Assembly: GCF_003171515.1 (NCBI RefSeq)
Contig: NC_089395.1
Location: 2,108,001-2,172,000 of the forward strand
DNA: 64,000 nt
Direction: 5' to 3'
Origin: Pyrenophora tritici-repentis
Lineage: Eukaryota > Ascomycota > Dothideomycetes > Pleosporales > Pleosporaceae
Under the pieces are notes generated by a model. It had not been told where the DNA came from. It searched no databases and saw only the letters and a program-made list of their open reading frames with translations. Of this stretch, positions 34,143 to 46,151 are shown in pieces. Made by a program: the position numbers and the translations under genes. Position 1 is the first letter of the stretch. Each line of letters begins with the position of its first letter.

Positions 34143-35016
34143 ATGGCAGAGCATCCGCCCAACGCCTACGCCTTCCATCATGATAGCGATGGCGGTGAAA
34201 CCGAAGAGCCGACTCTGCTCCCCAGTACAATTCATAGTTGCAGCCAGATGCAACAAATGCAGTAGGTTTTTTTTAACATCATGCAGGTATGCCTCCCTGT
34301 TGAAAGACAATGCTCCGTGTTTCTCAGGCACCCCCCCCCTCGACGCCACCATTCCTCTCAATGGTCCAGAAAACAATGCAGCCTTGCAAGGAGCACAGCC
34401 TGGACCCACCTACTCTCAGCACTCCGACCAACCCAATGGCGACATCCCCGGCTGGGTCCCTGAGTTCTACAACTGGGTGGACTTGGATCTCGGGGCATCA
34501 TCCTTCGACCAAGCTTTCATCGATTCCTCAACGAACCCCCCATTGAACCGAAACGTGGTTTTTGGATTCAATGGATTTCAGCTTGGTCAAGCTGGAACTG
34601 CCAATGACATCATGTCTCCCGGGCCCAGCCCGCCCATGCCCATGCCCAACGCAGACGAAATTCAGCAGAGCGAGGCAGTCTACCACACTACAACCCTAGC
34701 TCCTACTGTACCAGCCCCAGCTCCAGCGACGACTACCAACAATGTTTGCACTCGCTGCGGTAAAACATTCGGCCGCCCAAGTGAAATGCGCCGCCACGCA
34801 AAGAAACACTTGCCGCCTCGTTTTGAGTGCAACGTTGAAGGCTGTAGCAAGACTTTCTACCGCAACGACAAATTACAAGATCACCTTGCTAAAGGCCACA
34901 GAAACCGTTACCAGGAACGCGACCAGGTTCCCACGTTCCAGTGCCCACTCATCGGCTGCAACAGGACCTTCTACCACCTGGGGGAGTGTTTTGACCATGC
35001 CACGAACGATCACTGA
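34143..35016 (+). CDS. C2H2 zinc-finger protein with three C-terminal fingers
   Basis: The sure part is the exon from 34328 to 35016. Its last about 95 residues hold three C2H2 fingers: CTRCGKTFGRPSEMRRHAKKH, CNVEGCSKTF...HLAKGH and CPLIGCNRTF...HATNDH. The preceding part is Pro/Asn-rich and disordered (PGPSPPMPMPN), with an aromatic/acidic stretch (WVPEFYNWVDLDLG) that could be an activation or interaction segment. For the 5' end I suggest an exon at 34143-34194 starting MAEHPPNAYAFHHDSDG and a 133-bp intron to 34327. The phase fits, but the donor (GTGAAA) is weak. An alternative is a start at 34180, in the same frame as the main exon and with no intron. It is probably a transcription factor; its target is unknown. 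Confidence 0.65.
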
Positions 35017-36255
35017 GGCGTCGACTTTTTGGGTCTTCAATTTGATGTACTGGAACGAATGGCACAGAGTACATTGTATAGCTGACGAAGTTTCTTTTCT
35101 TGTTTGAAGGAGTTGTCATGTTTCGGTTCGTTTTCTACATGTCCGTCCTCACGCCCGTAGCTTTTCACTCCCTTGCTTTTAGAATAGCGTATTAATACAC
35201 AGTATTTCGGTATCTACAAAAAAATATCACTAAAATCCAATCGCTTCGACCCTTCTGATGCTCTGTCCCCATCACCGCGTACCCTCTCATCAGAATCGCA
35301 ACAACCAGCCTCGTCCCCCATGCAAGCTCGCTTCCAACCCTCCCTGCACCACAAAATCCTGCCAAAATCCGGTCAAAGTCCCGGTTGTTTAGCTGAAACT
35401 CTGGCCTCGCAGCTGGGTGTGCTGAAAGGGCACGCTCCCCCAATCGCGAACGACAAGCGAGAGGGCACGATGGCCCCTAACTGCTCGGCGTGCCCCTCGC
35501 GTAAAGAGGGCACGCTCACCCAATGGCATTGTGAAACGTGAGCGAGGCGTGCATACTGCAGCTGCACGCTGAGTTGGCAGGGCACGGTGGCTTGGACACT
35601 GGAGGCCTGGTGCCTAACGCTGGCGGCTACGGGCATTGCGCAGGATTTTGCTGAGATGGAAGGATGGAAGGATTCTTGGCCATATGCGTGATCATGACGA
35701 GTGTACAGTACAATTCTCGTTGAGCGTTTTCAGATAGGAGACGACCTCGGTAAGAGACCTGGAGGTATGCACGTCACGCCAATCTCGCTACGGCTTAGTT
35801 CCAGATCTTGTCAACTTTTGGGTACCTGTGAACTGCACGCTGTCGCGGTTATGTGAGAAAGGAATGCGGGGATATTAGTAGTTGCAAAAGATTTGATGGA
35901 GGTCGTGTTGCGAGAAAAACGCTTGTGGTCAGTGAAATTGACTAAGATAATTGCAAGGCTGCGGCATGATGCCCTATGTAGCCTCATCAATCTTCGCGGT
36001 ATCCTCACGAGGTGGATTATCAATGGAACCATATCTCATAGTCATCAAATAAGGATACATCGAATCTCCCCTTTCCACCGTTCTCATCTTCATCCAGTTG
36101 ATCACCTCCGTCTCTGTTTATGCTCTCTCCATTCTCCCCTCTGCAAACCAATCGGCCAACAGCAGCAGGTAACTTAATTGAATTTATGAGCATGATATAC
36201 TCGATGCCCAACCCCCTAGACCCAGTACTGCAGCAACCGCAACACCCGAACCCAC

Positions 36256-36642
36256 CTAATCACCCAAACCAACCACCTCAAACCTCTCCGTAAACTTCGC
36301 AGCACGCGGCAAAGAAACGTTGCTCTGCGACGCCTGCGCCCTTCTCAACCCCACAGTCGTTGAAACAGCACTCCGCGTCCCCCTCCTTCTCTCTCCCTCT
36401 TGCGTTCTGATCTCCGCACCAGTACGTCTACGACTTCTCTCTCTACCTCGGGTTTCTAACGTTAGCGACTGTGGCGGTATAACGAGGGGCTCGACGTCTT
36501 GTTTGGGATGGAGACGAATGAAACTGAATGATTGTTCTTGCTTGCGCTTGAAGTTGAAGTTGCTGGATTTTTTGGAGAGACGGAATGTGCAGAAACAGGG
36601 GCATGGACATGAAAAGGAGCGTGGGCGGCGCGGGGATGTCAT
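36256..36642 (-). CDS. Hypothetical basic protein (uncertain)
   Basis: A 128-codon frame with an ATG start. It is Arg/Ser-rich (TRGRERSRRRTGAEIRTQEG) with four cysteines near the N-terminus (CPCPCFC) and ends in VSLPRAAKFTERFEVVGLGD. There is no known domain. It is listed because it is the longest isolated frame in this gap and its C-terminus looks protein-like. It may be chance. Confidence 0.3.
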   Translation of the reverse strand: MTSPRRPRSFSCPCPCFCTFRLSKKSSNFNFKRKQEQSFSFIRLHPKQDVEPLVIPPQSLTLETRGRERSRRRTGAEIRTQEGERRRGTRSAVSTTVGLRRAQASQSNVSLPRAAKFTERFEVVGLGD

Positions 36643-36874
36643 TGCATGTGATTTGGATGCGGGATTTGTCTATCGTTTGTGTTATCTGTAAATCATCCAG
36701 GAGTATATGGCTTATGTAGGCTTCAGACGGCGTGGGAGAGGTTTTAGTTGTCTCGAGTGAGATACTGGAAGTGGGGTGTTTCAGTGGTGGTGTCTTGATA
36801 CTGTTCGAGAAATGTATGCGGGTGGTGTGCGAGTTGCTTGCTAAGCGGTTCTGGAGTTTGAGAAGGGAAATAGG

Positions 36875-36904
36875 AAGAGAGAGAGAGAGAGAGAGCGAGA
36901 GAGA
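36875..36904 (+). repeat. (GA)n microsatellite
   Basis: An AG/GA run of about 30 bp with one interruption (GAGCGAGA). Confidence 0.9.
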
Positions 36905-37117
36905 AATAGTTCGTAGTTCTTTGTATATATAATGCTGATCTATCTATATTGACGTAAAGTAAAGTCGTGATTGATAAGTATGCTGCAACGATTGGATCGA
37001 AAGAAGACGTAAGAACGTACCCACACCACTTAAACCCAAGTCTTTCAGATACGAAGCACCGATTTAAATATCCCCGTCTATTGCCAACAACTACCACTTT
37101 CTCAGTGCAATCGTCCC

Positions 37118-40100
37118 TCAGAGTACAGGCATAAGCACATCCTTCATCCACCTCCTCACAAACCCATACATCTGTCTGTTCTCCTGCCTATCTTTACCCT
37201 TACCAGCACTCCTCACACCCCAAGTACCCTCAACATCAAGCGCCAAATCCTTGAATAGCGCTCCAATTTCCGCATCCGCGTCGTCCCACACCAGACCCTC
37301 TACATCACCACCCTCGTCCAGCCACCTCTTCAACAGATCTCCGTCGATATGTTTGTGTCTCTGGCCACGCTGCGAGTTCTGCTCTAAATGCCTTGGATCC
37401 ACGTCTCTGATGAGAATGCCGCCATGTTGGTTACCAGGGGTGTTGTTCATGAGCACTTTGAAGATATCACCACTGCGAGGCTTGACGGTGGCGTGCTGAT
37501 GGGCGCCGGAGCGGGTGGCTTTCACTTCGATAAGATTTTGGAGAAGGCGGAGGAGATGGCGAGCTGGTTGTGATAGAATAGCAAGGGCGAAAATCGTGCC
37601 GTCGGTACAGGCGCCGATGATATCATCAGCGAGGACACCAATCACCTTACCGTTAGGGTTAGGGCGTCGCCATGGTGGACGGATGTCGCCGCGATCTAGA
37701 CGGACTACCGAGCGAGGTAGACACGCTTCGAATAAAGTGGCGGATGCGTTGCTATATGCGAGTGCTGGTGGTTGGTAGAGGCCTGTTATGGAGCCGCTGT
37801 TCTTGTCGGTGAGTAGCACAAATCGGTTGTTATCGAGGGCTACGTTTGCATTTGGCACTTCCATGACTAGATGGCGCGCACAACTTCGCGCAGCACTGTC
37901 CGAAAATTCCAGGGCTAGGTCAAAATATCCCGGGCGTGTTGTTTCGCTCACTCTGTAACACAGATGCGAATGCTTCAGCGTCGAGACGTATATGAATGGT
38001 CGATTAACAGATACGTGAACACCTGGCGATGGCAGATCCAATTTACCGCGTTGATACCATCTGTAGGCAATTAGTGAATCTCCCATTATATGAAGACGCG
38101 TTTACATACCTGCCGTCTGGCTCGCTGAATCGGTCAATGGACAGAGTTTTGCCGATAATGCTGATTATTGTTTGGTTGTCCCATAAAGCGATGCTGTAGA
38201 TGGGATCGGAGTATGTGGAAGCCTTTTGCTGCTCCAATTTGGAGCCATGTTTTCCAGTGTTGAAGATCAACCTCCTTCCACTTTGACTTGTTGAGCTTAT
38301 CTGTATCCCCGTGCCAACAATGATGAAAGAGTATCTTTTGCCTTCTTCGTTAACGAACTGCCATTCAACCATAGAGTACACTCTCTCGGCATTCAGTAAA
38401 GAGCATTGGGCTACAACAAGTCTTTCTGCGGGAACCTCTTCCTCTTGCTTGATGTCTGTGTCGTGCTGAGGTCTGTCATCGCGTACCCGCAGTAGCTTGA
38501 TCGAAGATTCCAAGACTCGCTCGCCATGTGGTGGAGCATGCTTTTCTTTTGCTTCCATCGTAGACACCAAAACTCGTCGCAACTTCTGCATGTATAGAAT
38601 GTTGGTAGGTTTGGCACCGGTCACAAGCTTTCGTGGAACCGCTCTCGCGTCATACGGAACTGGAGGAGGTACGTCCGAGGTTGGCCATTTGACATCAGAA
38701 TCAAGTTGCGAGAAGAGAAGCCTATCTCCAGCAACTGCGAACAGAAAGCCACCGAGATTCTGTCCAACAACATCCGAGTTCTGCAAGAAGGGAAGCTGAT
38801 ACATTGCCGAGACCGGAGATTGATTGTACTCAGGATGAGCACGGTCGGTGAACCAAATGGAGTCAAGCTGGATGTCCGACGACTCAGCTGCGGAGCAGCG
38901 CACTCTACAGAAGTCTGAACCACACGAGACAAATGCTGCGGAAGCGTCGGTTTCACTTCGGGTTACCTTGGCCGACGTAGCACCCATTTGGATGGCCGTC
39001 CAGGAAGATAAAGATGTCAGCCCTATTCAGTATCAGTAATGTTAAGATAATACCGTGATCAAGCATACCATCTTCTCCCACTTCAAGATTAGAGCTCCAC
39101 AGAAAACCGTCGCGCATGCCACAGACCAATACATGTCGCCCTTTACAGCTCAAGACTGCAGCGCTTTCACACAACTTTTGTGAATTGCCAGAGTTGATGT
39201 GCCATGCGTCCTCGTTTAACTCTGTTATCCGACTGGTTTCACCACGGTAGTGCTTGAAGAGCAAGATTTTCGAGTCGAACGTGCTGACGAACACGTACTG
39301 GAAGCCACCAATCCCCAGAATTTCTATACACGTGGGGTCGTACGCGAGTTTGTGTCGGAAGCTGTTGGCCTTCTCAAAGGCACCGGTTGTGGATATAGGG
39401 ATGACCTCAAGGAACGTAACACCCCCTTCTCTGAAAGCAATAGCGACGAAAGGACATCCTATCCGAGAGGCAGCTAGTAACAAGGAAGTATCAAATTCTA
39501 ATGAATGAGCCAGTCGTAAGGTAGGTCGCACAAGTGTACGGGCCTCTTTACTGGTTATTTGAATCGATATTCGATCTGACCAGGTACATGCGGAGATGGT
39601 TTCTTCGTCTCGCATCACATCGTCCTCAAGCGGATCATCCTCGCTAGGCGTCTGGAACTTGTCCCACGAACCCTGCTCCCATGCCCCGGAGAACTCGGCA
39701 CGGCTTTCGGGTTGGGTGCGGACAACACGTATGACAAGTGTCTCGGGGGGCAGTGTTATAACAAATATGGCGTAGTGTTGTCTCTTCATCGTGCCTTCAA
39801 TGTCCACCATATGACTTCCATGATCAACCACCCATATGCCAGCACAGCCGTTGATTCCACTGAAACTATCATCTACGACGGCCTGTACACCATGTCGGAG
39901 CTCGGAAATCTCGCCGTGCGGGCTATTGCCGTTGGCGACGAAGATGGAAGATCTTTGGCGTTCATCTGATGCGCGAGGACTGGATAGTTGGGTAACTGCA
40001 AGGTCTGTAAGAGGTGTCCAGTTTGGTATTGATTCAACGTAAGAAAACTGGTTCGTCCCAGGGTATTGCACTGTATGTGAATACTCTGCGGGCCAGGAAC

Positions 40101-41534
40101 CAACTTTACAAAGGAGACCATCGTTACCGGCACCTCCAGCTACCAAGATATCGGGGTACTGCTGTGATGCTTCGGAATTGTCCATACTTAGACAAGCAAA
40201 AGCAGTGTCGATCCGATACGACCATTCGCCGGCTTCGTCCAGTTCCACAGTATTGGCAGGGCCTCGAACCACATACATTATACGCCCGTCTTCCCTGGCA
40301 ATGTAGAAGGCTTCCTTCTGATATTCAGGATTGCGTGGCGCTTCATCCCATGCTGTCCACCGTGGCAAGGTTTTGCTGTCGCCAGGCAGAAGTGGGCAGA
40401 GTATATTCTCGTCGATCGGTACCAAGGTACGTGCTGTATAGCCCGAGAGAATGTTTTTGTAAACCGAGATGTGATCATTGGAAACTAGGAGGAAATCGGG
40501 ACTACGACGTAGTGGAATGAGTAGCGAAGGCATCATGTCCTCTGGTTCGATCAGTGATTTATACAAGGGCGATATAAGTCGTCTTACATACCATCTTGAA
40601 CAAGATGTCTCTCTGTGCGTGCAGTGACCTTGCTCAAATCTTGCCTGCAGTCCCAGTCAAAGCACGTAAGCTTGGTTTTTCCATCGACGACCACAACGAA
40701 GAGAAGTACAACGTGAAACTCGTCCTGTGCCCCGGATGACAAGAAGTCCATGTGCATGATCTGTCCCTCGAGGGAAATGATTCGTTCATCTTCAATGGGT
40801 GTAGTGATGTCGTTGTTGGCTTTTGATTCTCCCCTCCATCTCTCCATAGATTTGGTTTTGTATAGAATGAAACGGCCTTCATGTGCTGCCACGGCTATTG
40901 CTCGAAATTTGGGGTCTATGGCGAGAAAACTACCGAGACGATCTAAGCGTGTACTTCCCGCAGGTAGTCTGAGGGTCTTGTGGCAAAATCTAGCAGCTGC
41001 CGTGTGCATCTGCCGAGCCCAGAGAAACATCAGTGTTCGGTTGGTGAGGGTGAGTACAACGACTTCTGGAGGCAGAAGATTCTCTTCTTCCCCTGTGATT
41101 AATTTTCTTGGTCTCATCTTCATGTGATCTTTGGACATGGGGAAACCAGCACCTTTGCTCTTGGGAATTTCGCGAGGATCACCAAACACCTTGGCAGCGA
41201 GGATATGACCGCCACTAAAGTCAGTTTTGGAAGCAACATGACGAACATGGCCGTAATCACAAATCTCTTTTATATGTATAGCATCTTCTCCAACCATTAC
41301 AATGTCGGTCAGGTCCTTGTGACGTATGTTCGCCGGAAGGATGAGTTTGTTCAATGGCGTCGAGATGACGGTTTGTGACAATATGCCGTATTCTGGTACC
41401 TGGGTAGTTGTCTTGGGGACCGCATCCCGCATCTCAGTGTCATCTTGCCGAGCGCTGGCCATGATGTGATAAGGGTCGAGAGGTCTGGAAACCCACTCGC
41501 CGTCGACGAGTATGAGACCGCGGGCTGCTTCCAT
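37118..41534 (-). CDS. MMS1_N/CPSF-A type beta-propeller protein (DDB1/CPSF160/Rse1 superfamily)
   Basis: Four exons: 41534-40592, 40541-39069, 39022-38110 and 38060-37118, giving about 1423 aa. All phases agree. Introns are 46-51 bp with GTATGT or GTATGC donors, and ACTAAT or CTGAT branch-like sites. The first exon has EYGILSQTVISTPLNKLILP, followed by IRHKDLTDIVMVGED, the start of the N-terminal propeller of this superfamily. Later parts have the repeated beta-strand pattern of WD-like propellers (ILVAGGAGNDGLLCKVGSWP, then VDHGSHMVDIEGTMKRQHYA). Members include DDB1, Rse1, CPSF160 and Mms1, which are scaffolds in ubiquitin ligases, splicing and mRNA 3'-end processing. Which branch this is I cannot decide; it is more divergent than true DDB1 or Rse1. 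The start is the first ATG after an in-frame stop; a second ATG at residue 25 (MASARQ) is also possible. Confidence 0.78.
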
Positions 41535-42621
41535 GACGCCCGGGCAGCGTATGGTCGGCAGACTGAGCACAATGTGAATTTAGACGAGCCCAAGCCAATG
41601 GCAGTAGCGAAGTCGTGCAACCATGCATAAGACTGGTTCAAGCCAGAGTGAGGTTGAGCAACGAAGGCGCACTGTCGAGAGACGAGACTGATGGCATGTT
41701 GCTGCCTACCCCTCTAGGCAGGCTCCTCAGACAGTTATGGGGCGAGAAACGTCAAACAGCAACTGGGGTCAATTGATGCGTATACAGGCGTCGCAAGGAC
41801 TGGATTGGATGGCAGCAACGAGGAGTGGGAAAGTCAACTGGACAAGTAGCCGCAGCCGGGATGCCCTTGACAAGGCAAAGTGGGCGGCTGCGAGACTGCT
41901 ACAGCACCCTAGGCACTCTATCAAGAAGCAAAAAATCAGCAGATTCGCCCGCTGATTGCACGTCCGATACGTGAGATGACTCGTGTAATGCGCCTCTAAT
42001 TCGGAATATTGCCCCGATCTAGATCACCAGATGATCGTGCAGCAGTACAGAACCACGATCTTAGCTGGATCGCGATGGATTTGTGAAAGGGCGGCAAACC
42101 CAATGCTGTGATTCCGGGGTGCGGATGGCTTCTCTGCTTTTGTTGGTCGCTGTGAAGATGGTGGAGGGGCGTCGTGCCGTGGGAGGGGTTGCGTCTGTTG
42201 CGGCACGGTCGGGCAGCGTTTCGGGTCCGTGAAGCCACGGATAAACCGTTCCGAGGATGGTTCGGGTAGATCGACCCGGCAGCAGTTCGGATCGGGTAAC
42301 ACAGTTGTAGTTCGCCAGTGGAGGCTAAAAGTGCTCGCAGCTCGCAGATACTTCGCCGCAGGTGCCAATGGTTGCCATTCACAGTTGGTGGGGTGCCAAG
42401 CACCTCGGCTCGTCTGGGAAGAAGGTACGACCGTCATGTCGAGCAGACCTCAGAAGAAACCGACACGTAACGTCATGTAACCCGGCCGCACAACTCGTCC
42501 AGCATCATCTCCTACGCGCCTTCTTCTGCGCATACGAGGCACACGTTGGTCACATCATTGAGCGCTTCCTCGATTTTTGCAGAGCAGTAGTCAGCATAGG
42601 CCTCGAGATGCCGTTATTGTC
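41535..42621. other. Divergent upstream region of the propeller and RabGAP genes
   Basis: About 1.1 kb with no recognisable gene. The minus-strand frame at 41351-41641 overlaps the propeller gene start in another frame and is not called. Confidence 0.45.
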
Positions 42622-43975
42622 ATGGCCTCACCCTCCCACTCTGCCTCGGTGTCACGCTCAGTGAGCTCCGGCAGCCTTCCCTCGCGCCATGCTTCACCCG
42701 CCATTCACCTTTCACCCGCTGAACAAGAGAAGGAGGCGCTAGTACGCGCAGCCATTGATGCTGGCGATGTCGATACCCTCGTGCATCTTGCCATGAGCGC
42801 CTCGGGCCTTGTTAGCGACAGCCTGCGTTGCACTGCTTGTAGGCCACTATCCCACCACGTTCCGAGTCTGGCTAACCTACGAAAGGGCCGCTCCTGCTAG
42901 GATGCTCAGCTAGGGATTCGCGGAAGGAGCCATGGACGGACCTTCCCGAGCATAAGGACGAGCATCAGGTCGGCCTGGATGTCAATCGGGCCTTTGTCCA
43001 CTACCCCAAGAAAGGCATGCAGGGTCTTTCCCCACTGCGGTCGTGTCTATACTGACTGCCTCAGATTCTGAGAAGCAGCTCGATCGCCGGAAGCAAGAGC
43101 TTTCCAATGTCATCATCCATGTTCTGCGCCAACATCCAGCCCTGTGCTACTTCCAGGGCTACCACGATATTGTACAGGTCTTCCTACTCGTCCTCGGCCC
43201 CGAAGATGCCCCCACCGCCGTCGCCCGCCTAAGCCTCCTCCGCATCCGCGACTTCATGCTGTCGTCGCTCGAGCCTGCACTCGCTCAGCTCGAGCTACTC
43301 CGTCCCATCCTCCGCGCCGCCGACCCCAGTCTGTACCACCACTTACGCGGAAGCCAGCCTACATTTGCGCTCGCGGGTACCATGACCATGTTCGCTCACA
43401 ACATAGAAGATTATAAAGACATTACTAGGCTGTTTGACTTCTTCTTGGCGGGACATGCTGCCATGCCGATATACTTTTTTGCGGCTGTCGTGCTCTCCAA
43501 GAGGGAGAAGCTGCTAGCTGAAGACGATGAAGATATGCTCTACGTCACGTTGGGCAGGCTTCCAGCCCATTTTGACGTCGAGTTTCTCATTGCACGCACC
43601 GTCGAGTTGTATGAGAGGCTCCCACCTGCCTCGCTGGACGGTTATGAATGGTGGTGGATCTCGTCTTCCAGTGTGCTCAAGTCGTCGGCTACGACCACTA
43701 GGCTGCGACAACTCACGCTGGAAGATGGCGAGAGGTATTTCGCCAAACAGGAGAGGGATCTTCAACGAGAGCAGTCTCGGAAACGTGCACTCAAAAAGAT
43801 GCAGTATATGAGGCTACGTCTTTGGTACTACCGCCGGTATGGAGCTGTTGCTCTGGCCGTCGCAGTGGGCGCATACGCGCTGTGGCTTGGTAAGAATGGA
43901 GACATCAGCAAGCGTTATCCAATGTTTAATTCTCTGGGTCATTTCGTGTGGAGATATCTTGGTGGATCAGCATAA
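42622..43975 (+). CDS. GYP8: TBC-domain Rab GTPase-activating protein, Gyp8/TBC1D20-like
   Basis: Three exons: 42622-42838, 42886-43023 and 43065-43975, giving 421 aa with agreeing phases. The first joint makes LRCTAWPLLLG, the conserved entry to the TBC domain. The R-finger region reads VGLDVNRAFVHYP (residues about 98-110), and the Q-finger motif is YFQGYHD (near 147). Hydrophobic helices of the TBC fold follow. Near the C-terminus a basic stretch (SRKRALKKMQYMRLRLWYYR) precedes one membrane helix (VALAVAVGAYALWL), so the protein is probably tail-anchored in the ER, as are yeast Gyp8 and TBC1D20, which act on Rab1/Ypt1. Intron 2 is only 41 bp with a weak GTCTTT donor, so this joint is less sure. 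Confidence 0.85.
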
Positions 43976-44442
43976 AGAGGGATCATACAGGAAGTAAGGA
44001 ACACAAAAGTCATTTCAAAGCATAGCACGGCGCCTGGAGCTCAGTTAATCAGTATTAAGTAGTAACATGGAAAAATACTGATCAACACAACACGCGTTGG
44101 GCTATCTCTTGTAGAGACGAATGATATTGTCGATGTCACTTCCAAGCTCACTTTATAGATTCCAAGGACCCGCCGTTGTCCACACCTATCGCTCCCATCT
44201 ACAGCCTAGAGCTTCTCCAGTGTGTTTATGGCCAAATTCTTCTCTCCCTTCACTTACGAGCAATCTGCGAATTCCACCCAGCTTGCGCGCAAGACGAATC
44301 ATACGGGCACCAATTGCGAGCCCCTCGCACGCCACTCCCTTCACACACAGACGCATACATCCAGATGAAGCGCCACCTCTTCTCGGAAAATCCCTCGCAC
44401 CAAGGTGCATCCCGTCCAGATAGTGGCACGACGAAGAATCGT
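43976..44442. other. 3' flanks of the RabGAP and the small secreted protein gene
   Basis: No feature seen. The plus-strand frame at 44176 starts with TTG, not ATG, and overlaps the minus-strand gene. Confidence 0.4.
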
Positions 44443-44832
44443 TTATTTGCCCCAGTAGTCTCCAATATACTCCACACTATGCTCTCCTACCGTGGTTGCT
44501 GGATGTGGCCCATAGAGGGTAGTAGTAGCAGTAGCGGTCCTAGTAACAGTAACATAATAATATTTTGCGATTTCAACCCGTGAGGGTGAGACGGAGCATG
44601 AGTACGGGACCGTGACTCTGGTGTCGGTCGAGGTCAAGGTGACGGAAACGGTCTCGGTGACGAGCCAAAATGGGCCGGCTTTGGGGAAGACGCAGGGCTT
44701 TGGGGACACGTAGGGGAATTTGAGGGGGATTGTTCTTTCGGAGAGCTGGGGTTGCGCGGTGGGGAGGGAGGCGAAGGCGTCGGCGATGGGGAGGGTTGCG
44801 GCGAGCGTGATTGAGGGGGTTGGGAGTAGCAT
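44443..44832 (-). CDS. Hypothetical small secreted protein
   Basis: Single exon, 129 aa, with start context CAAAATG. The N-terminus (MLLPTPSITLAATLPIADAFA) looks like a signal peptide. The middle and end are Thr/Val-rich (TETVSVTLTSTDTRVTV, then YYYVTVTRTATATTTLYG), a composition common in O-glycosylated fungal surface proteins. It has two cysteines, in PKPCVFP and YSCSV, and no known domain. A GPI signal is not evident. It could be a cell wall or secreted protein; the function is unknown. Confidence 0.5.
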   Translation of the reverse strand: MLLPTPSITLAATLPIADAFASLPTAQPQLSERTIPLKFPYVSPKPCVFPKAGPFWLVTETVSVTLTSTDTRVTVPYSCSVSPSRVEIAKYYYVTVTRTATATTTLYGPHPATTVGEHSVEYIGDYWGK

Positions 44833-45518
44833 TTTGTGGGAGGTGGAGGAGGTGGACTGAGTGGGATGGATGGCGGTGAGAATCGGTGGGTGGTGGTGGT
44901 GGTGGTGGGAGTATTGTATTCATGTAGATTTTTTGAGGCGGAGAAAGGGGAAGATAATGGGTGTTTGCGTGATGAGGCTTAGGGGTTTAGATGTGGGGTA
45001 CATGGATGAACTGAGTACTCCTTCGCCCTGAATGTGGAATAGAGATGGGGATCCCAATTATCAGGGTTCGGATCAACGTTATAATCATGAGTAATAGGCC
45101 CCATACATTACGTGGACCATGTTCAGGGCGCATCACCATGAAGCAACCTTGAGTGCGAATTCATCCACAAAAGACGGCGTACTGACGTGCTAATATTGAT
45201 CTTGGTATGCGAAGAAAATTGGAGATACAAGACTAGATTAACAGACACACAATAGAAGTCACCGCAAGCTGGTATGGACAAGTTGTGGACATTTGTAATT
45301 TTCAATACCATTAGTTCTGTTCTGAGAGAGATCTGTCGACTGGCGACCTTGAACGCATGTACTACTCGCATGTACTACTCCCAGCCATGCACGTAACTCA
45401 TGATATAAAAAAATAAACTAGTGGTATCAGTTTTCCGGCTCCTTATATCAAGTTTAGTTTCGCTTGCCCTCGTGAGCGATTTTTTGAAGCCCAACTTAGG
45501 AGAGTAGCGTGTGGAGCA
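44833..45518. other. Intergenic, with a (GGT)n run
   Basis: It includes a GGT/GGTG simple repeat at about 44885-44909, just upstream of the small secreted protein gene. Nothing else is recognised. Confidence 0.45.
44885..44909 (+). repeat. (GGT)n simple repeat
   Basis: About 25 bp of tandem GGT with one GGTG interruption. Confidence 0.85.
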
Positions 45519-46151
45519 TTACGCAGCCTGAGGGTTCGATCCTGAGTCATAGCCGGCTGCATTCTTGGGGTCCTCTTCCATGAGATCAGTACTATAGACG
45601 CGCTTATAGTCCTGCTCATTCCAGCCCTGTTGCTGAGCAAGCCCACTAAGGCTCAATCCTCGCGAGCGTGTCTTCTTGGCCGAGTCACCCTGGGCGACAC
45701 CAACGGGTGAGGAGCCGTAGTTGAGCGGTACTACTCCCTGACCGGGTGGTGGGAATGGCGTAGTAGTCGATGCAGGCGACGCAATCGTTTGGCCAGTAGC
45801 AATGCCCTCGCTCACTGAATCGACCGACCTATTCGACGATACAGAAGCTTCCTTGGCCCTCTTCAACGCGTTCTCGTAGTTGGTGGAGCTTGTACGAGTG
45901 ATTCCGCGTCGGCGATAAGCTTTGTGGGCCTCGTCGACGCCATCATCTGACTGTTCGTTGCCGCCTCCAGCACCCATGAGCGGAAGCAAGCGTGGGTCAG
46001 GAGCTGCTGCATCGGTCTGCGCGGTGCTGTTGGACGTGAAGGCAGCTTCAGCTTCAGAGCGTGTGTTGGGTGTGAGCCCCGACGGGGTAAAGGCGCCTGA
46101 CGAGAGGAAGGAGCCCTCGACGGGCGGCATCAGGGACGGTCGTGGAGTCAT
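45519..46151 (-). CDS. Hypothetical disordered Ser/Pro-rich protein
   Basis: Single exon, 210 aa. The start MTPRPSLMPPVEGSFLSSGAFTPS and several Ser/Thr/Pro stretches indicate a mostly disordered protein with many possible phosphorylation sites. A conserved-looking basic segment (DEAHKAYRRRGITRTSSTNY, then ENALKRAKEAS) and a C-terminal part (GLSLSGLAQQQGWNEQDYKR) could be short binding motifs. I recognise no domain. The frame is the only long one here, and its codon use is like that of the neighbouring genes, so I think it is real. Confidence 0.65.
   Translation of the reverse strand: MTPRPSLMPPVEGSFLSSGAFTPSGLTPNTRSEAEAAFTSNSTAQTDAAAPDPRLLPLMGAGGGNEQSDDGVDEAHKAYRRRGITRTSSTNYENALKRAKEASVSSNRSVDSVSEGIATGQTIASPASTTTPFPPPGQGVVPLNYGSSPVGVAQGDSAKKTRSRGLSLSGLAQQQGWNEQDYKRVYSTDLMEEDPKNAAGYDSGSNPQAA

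Larger units (their letters stand above)
35017..37117. other. 2.1 kb intergenic region
   Basis: It contains a possible small minus-strand gene (36256-36642) and a GA microsatellite, both listed separately. Around 35428-35530 there are two loose copies of a GGGCACGCTC motif. Otherwise I recognise nothing. Confidence 0.4.

Noticed and set aside
35428..35530. Two GGGCACGCTC-containing segments as a tandem repeat or small array
   Set aside because: There are only two loose copies with irregular spacing; they are not a CRISPR array and are too weak to call a repeat family.
44176..44583. 135-codon plus-strand frame
   Set aside because: It starts with TTG, has no domain, and overlaps the better-supported minus-strand secreted protein gene.
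45530..45545. B-box-like GGTTCGATCC as a second tRNA
   Set aside because: No acceptor stem or A box fits around it, and it lies in the coding end of the disordered protein gene.
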